64,000 bases of DNA from Fimbriimonadaceae bacterium (GTDB taxonomy: Bacteria > Armatimonadota > Fimbriimonadia > Fimbriimonadales > Fimbriimonadaceae): contig JABAQM010000001.1 in assembly GCA_019187105.1 (NCBI GenBank), positions 1,922,001 to 1,986,000 of the forward strand, in the 5' to 3' direction. Below, piece by piece: positions 60,749 through 64,000 of the stretch. The position numbers and the translations under genes are program-made. Position 1 is the first letter of the stretch, and each line of letters begins with the position of its first letter. Under the pieces are notes generated by a model. The model was given only the letters and a program-made list of their open reading frames with translations, ran no database searches and was not told the DNA's origin.

Positions 60749-63685
60749 TTAGTGCTGAGTCAGGAATTCGTCGGTGTTGATCAACGTGCTGGCGAGCATC
60801 GTCCAGGCGGCGAGCTCGTGGGCGGGAATGTCCTTTGACGCTGGACTCGTTCCGGCCTTGAGGATGCCTTCGGCCTGCTTCGGATCACTTTCGAATCGAT
60901 CGCGGTACCGCTTGAGGGCGCCCAGCATCAGCGAGGCTTCTGTCGGTTTGGGTGGCCGTGAAAGTGCCGCTTCGAAGGCCAGCCGCACTCGAGCCGCGTC
61001 ATCCTTGCCGGCCGTATAGGCCCGCTCGCCGAACTTTCGGGCGCTTTCGAGATACGCCGTCTCGTTCAACGTCACCAGGGCCTGAAGAGGCGTGTTGGTT
61101 CGCGATCGCCGAACCGTGCAGGATTCCCGCATGGGAGCGTCGAATGCCAGCATCGTCGGATGAGGGCTGGTCCGCTTCCAGAAGAGATAAAGGCTTCGCC
61201 GATAGATGGCATCGCCCATGTCCTGGACATAGCGGGACGTGTCGCTCTCGACGAAGGCGATCGCTTCCCAAATTCCATCGGGTTGATATGGTTTGAAACC
61301 CTTGCCGCCCGGATTCTCCGTTAGAATGCCCGCGACATAGAGGGCCTGGTCTCGCAACACCTCGGCATCGAGCCGGAATCGTGGACCTCGGGAAATCAGC
61401 CGGTTCTCGGGGTCCATCTGGAGCTTCTGCTTGGGTACGGTCGATGCCTGACGGAAGGCGTTGGAAACCAAGATTTCTCGGTGAAGCTTCTTCACGCTCC
61501 ACCCGTTCTTGACGAACCGTACGGCCAAGTAGTCGAGAAGCTCTGGGTGGGTTGGCCAGTCACCTCGACTGCCAAAGTCTTCAGCGGTCTTCACGATGCC
61601 GGTACCAAAGTGCTGCTGCCAGATGCGGTTGACAAAGACGCGCGCGACAAGCGGATTCTTTGGATCCACGAGCCACTTGGCGAGTCCGAGCCGATTCTTG
61701 GGAAGTTCCTTGGGCCACGGCCCGAAGAGGGCAGGAAGCGCTCGATACGCACGTTCGATCGGCCGATCATATTCGCCCCGCTTGAGACGATAGGCTTCGC
61801 GCGGCTTCTTGAGCTCTTCCGCAATGAGGGTGAACGGGACTGCCGCATCGATCTGACGGTATTCGCCCAAGTCACGGCGGTAGTTCTTGGCCGTTGGCGA
61901 ATCGGGTCCAACCTCGAGATAAGCCTGTCGGATCTGCTCGTCGGTGGCCTTGTTTTCAGCGATGGCCTTGGCAAGTGCTCCAATTCGAAGCGTGACTGGA
62001 TCGCCATAGGAAACGGACAGGCCGTCGGGACCGACGCCGTTCACGACTTTGATCAAGATCGTGTTCTCGCCCTTGGCCAGCTTGAAGGCGACTGCATCCT
62101 GGTCGACGATCAACCCTCTCGACACCTTGTTGTCGTGAACGATCTTGCCGTTCAGCCACACCCGGATCGCGTCGTCGCTGCCGAGTCGGAAACCGAAGTC
62201 CATTTCCCGGTCGGCACGAATGGTGGTACGGACATAGCCGGCCGCATTTTCCTTCGCGATGAAGTTGTCGACCCTTGCGCCCGGTCGAATATCGATCTTG
62301 GTCCACGCCACGTCCTCGCCCTTCTCAGGCGGGTAGGCGGTCGCGAAAGCCGTATCGAAATTCGGGGCAGGATACGGGGGAGACTTTTCCCATTGCCCGA
62401 TATCGGGGAGGTTCGCCTTGAAGGCCAAAATCCAGTCCTTCGCAGATTTGGTGTCGACCTTTGACTCGGCCCCACGTAAGGCGGCCTCGAGGCTCTTGAG
62501 CATAGCCTGTTGGTCCGGGCTTGGCGCCTTCATGACCGGCGGATGCACTTTGTTGTTGCCATCGAGAGGCGCATCGACGGTGTTGTTGAAAATTGCGAAC
62601 AGGCCGTAGTAATCCCGTTGCGAGAACGGATCGTACTTGTGGTCGTGGCATCGAGCGCAGGTTAGGGTCGCGCCCAAGTAAACGGTCGAGGTCGTCTCCA
62701 CTCGGTCGAACGTATTTTTGGCAAGGAACTCCGCTTCGATCGCCCCACCCTCGTTCGTGGTCGGGTTCATCCGAATGTAGCCCGTTGCGATCTTCTGATC
62801 GATCGTCGGGTTGGGCAGCATATCGCCGGCAAATTGCCACACCGTGAATTGGTCGAACGGGAGGTCCTGATTGAACGCGCGCACCACCCAGTCGCGATAC
62901 GGATAGATCGAGCGCTCGTTATCGAGATGGAGCCCGTGGGTGTCGCCGTATCGGACCGCATCCAGCCAGTATCTCGCCAGGTGCTCGCCATACCTTGGGC
63001 TTGCCAGATAGCGGTCCACCATGGATTCGTAAGCAGTCGCAGACTTGTCGGAAAGGTAAGCGTTGAGCTCATCGAGTGACGGCGGAAGTCCAGTCAGAGT
63101 GAGGGCCACCCGCCGGATTAGCGTTCGCTTGTCAGCCTCCGGCTCAGGCTTCAGCTTTGCGCGTTCTAGTTCGGCGAGGACAAACCGGTCAACGGGTGAT
63201 TTTGCCCACTTGGCATCCTTGACCTTGGGGAGAGTTGGCACCTTGGGCGCGAGGTAGGCCCAGTGGGCCCGGTACTCGCCTCCCTCCTTGATCCACCGCT
63301 CGAGGAGGGCGATGTCGTGTGGAGACAGCGGATCGAGTCCTTTCGCCGCGGGCGGCATTCGCATGTCGCGATCCTTTGCCGTCACCCGCTCGATCATTTT
63401 CGATTTTTCGGGATGCCCTGGCACCATCGCTTGGTAGCCGCCACGATCTTCGGTTGCGCCCTTGAACGTGTCAAGCCGCATGTTGCCGGTCTCGGCAAGA
63501 ATTGCCTTGTCGGTGCCGTGGCAGGGCCAGCAATGCTTGGCCAGAACCGGACGGATGTCCCGGTTAAAATCGATCTTCTCGGGCAGGGCCGGCTTGGCCT
63601 GTTCCGCCAACGGTGTGAACCCGGCACCGAAGCCAAGCGCAGCAAGCGCAAACAACCATCCCGACCGAGTCAAAATTTCTCGCAT
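60749..63685 (-). CDS. PSD1-type cytochrome c / DUF1549-DUF1553 protein
   Basis: This 978-residue exported protein has a signal peptide, heme c site CWPCH (residues 52-56), DUF1549, a second CxxCH (CARCH, about 343-347), a PA14-like beta-domain ([19 protein letters not shown]) and DUF1553 at the end. It probably receives electrons from a periplasmic or outer-surface reaction. The start chosen is ATG 63685, with GGAG ten bases ahead. The DUF1501 gene follows by four bases, so they form one operon. Confidence 0.94.
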   Translation of the reverse strand: MREILTRSGWLFALAALGFGAGFTPLAEQAKPALPEKIDFNRDIRPVLAKHCWPCHGTDKAILAETGNMRLDTFKGATEDRGGYQAMVPGHPEKSKMIERVTAKDRDMRMPPAAKGLDPLSPHDIALLERWIKEGGEYRAHWAYLAPKVPTLPKVKDAKWAKSPVDRFVLAELERAKLKPEPEADKRTLIRRVALTLTGLPPSLDELNAYLSDKSATAYESMVDRYLASPRYGEHLARYWLDAVRYGDTHGLHLDNERSIYPYRDWVVRAFNQDLPFDQFTVWQFAGDMLPNPTIDQKIATGYIRMNPTTNEGGAIEAEFLAKNTFDRVETTSTVYLGATLTCARCHDHKYDPFSQRDYYGLFAIFNNTVDAPLDGNNKVHPPVMKAPSPDQQAMLKSLEAALRGAESKVDTKSAKDWILAFKANLPDIGQWEKSPPYPAPNFDTAFATAYPPEKGEDVAWTKIDIRPGARVDNFIAKENAAGYVRTTIRADREMDFGFRLGSDDAIRVWLNGKIVHDNKVSRGLIVDQDAVAFKLAKGENTILIKVVNGVGPDGLSVSYGDPVTLRIGALAKAIAENKATDEQIRQAYLEVGPDSPTAKNYRRDLGEYRQIDAAVPFTLIAEELKKPREAYRLKRGEYDRPIERAYRALPALFGPWPKELPKNRLGLAKWLVDPKNPLVARVFVNRIWQQHFGTGIVKTAEDFGSRGDWPTHPELLDYLAVRFVKNGWSVKKLHREILVSNAFRQASTVPKQKLQMDPENRLISRGPRFRLDAEVLRDQALYVAGILTENPGGKGFKPYQPDGIWEAIAFVESDTSRYVQDMGDAIYRRSLYLFWKRTSPHPTMLAFDAPMRESCTVRRSRTNTPLQALVTLNETAYLESARKFGERAYTAGKDDAARVRLAFEAALSRPPKPTEASLMLGALKRYRDRFESDPKQAEGILKAGTSPASKDIPAHELAAWTMLASTLINTDEFLTQH

Positions 63686-63715
63686 CCCCAAGGCTCCAGT
63701 ATACGACGGGTTAGC

Positions 63716-64000
63716 CTATTTGACCCTGCGGTAGTCGGCCCTTGTGGTGAGTTTCCATTCCCCGGCCACCTTTAGCTCGACACGGACCTTGAAATGGTCG
63801 GCGTTCTGCGGTTCGAAGGTCAACCGAAGTGGGGGCTGGGCCGACGTCAGAACGAGGTTCTTCGCCTCCACCTTGCCTTGGAATTCTATGGGCTTCTTCG
63901 ATGCCGAAGAGAACCACCATGCGGAGACGTCGCTGCCGTTCTCGGTGAAAAGGATGTGGTTCTCGTACTTGTTGTTGTCGATCTCGAAATGCTCGTCCAG
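63716..64000 (-). CDS. Unknown protein, C-terminal 94 residues, cut by window edge
   Basis: The frame is open from the window edge to TAG at 63716-63718 and has coding-type codon use. It ends with RVELKVAGEWKLTTRADYRR, all strands and turns, and has GSDVSAWWFSSASKKPIEFQ, which looks like a beta-sandwich. No family was recognised. It lies 30 bases before the PSD1 gene start on the same strand, so it may be the upstream member of that operon. Confidence 0.75.
   Translation of the reverse strand: MDEHFEIDNNKYENHILFTENGSDVSAWWFSSASKKPIEFQGKVEAKNLVLTSAQPPLRLTFEPQNADHFKVRVELKVAGEWKLTTRADYRRVK

Noticed and set aside
1-64000. CRISPR array, prophage or insertion sequence
   Set aside because: No spaced direct repeats, integrase, transposase or capsid genes were seen.

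Overview
The window is a contiguous stretch of bacterial chromosome, roughly 60% G+C, with about 56 protein genes packed on both strands, two tRNA genes, one clear structured RNA gene and one clear riboswitch. The gene content points to an Armatimonadota/Fimbriimonas-like or planctomycete-neighbouring bacterium: a PSD1-type cytochrome/DUF1553 protein next to a DUF1501 protein, a PEP-CTERM exosortase substrate, a prepilin-like pseudopilin, a VPS10/Asp-box secreted protein, GH78 rhamnosidase and short STN-domain proteins. This taxonomic guess is an inference. No prophage, transposon, CRISPR array or plasmid gene was seen; it reads as core and near-core chromosome.

Layout. 1-6.2 kb: heavy-metal RND efflux operon (TolC-like end, adaptor, CzcA/CusA pump, Cys-containing lipoprotein) and a small tautomerase. 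6.2-9.7 kb: YcaQ-type glycosylase, a start-less coding remnant and a secreted subtilisin. 9.7-12.5 kb: glutamate dehydrogenase, FabI, aquaporin. 12.5-17.8 kb: pseudopilin, two flotillins with a YqiJ/NfeD-like partner, PurB. 17.8-18.2 kb: a non-coding gap with a consensus CRP-type site. 18.2-21.4 kb: EpsC/CapD-like sugar-nucleotide enzyme translationally coupled to a Doc-fold protein with a destroyed Fic motif, then an orphan response regulator. 21.4-27.2 kb: GH78 rhamnosidase coupled to a three-subunit flavin dehydrogenase. 27.2-29.8 kb: recR-ybaB-dnaX preceded by an SRP RNA gene. 29.9-36.7 kb: VPS10-like protein, M28 peptidase, ICMT-like methyltransferase, a FliA/WhiG-type sigma factor. 36.9-40.1 kb: dGTPase, CysK and a cystathionine synthase/lyase. 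40.1-45 kb: STN protein, anti-sigma-like zinc-finger protein, methyltransferase, lipoprotein, ChaN-like protein, Hsp20. 45.5-50.6 kb: tRNA-Pro, ModA-ModB, beta-propeller protein, PhyH and VOC proteins, PEP-CTERM protein. 50.7-57.6 kb: SdhA, WD40 protein, tRNA-Gln, a STAS-like protein, GNAT, SAH riboswitch plus AhcY, PyrF. 57.7-64 kb: unknown membrane protein, DUF1501 and PSD1/DUF1553 operon, and the end of an unknown secreted-type protein.

How genes work together. Sulfur and methyl metabolism is represented by cysK-cystathionine enzyme and by ahcY under an SAH-sensing riboswitch whose pseudoknot strand overlaps the terminator stem. The SRP RNA-dnaX-ybaB-recR block repeats the order known from Bacillus. 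Genes are often coupled by ATGA, GTGA or TAATG overlaps, and four convergent gene pairs end on one shared CTAG. The least explained items are the dead-Fic partner of the EpsC-like enzyme, the rhamnosidase/flavin-dehydrogenase operon, the CRP-type promoter with a possible small RNA, and the orphan regulator with a palindrome filling its promoter spacer.
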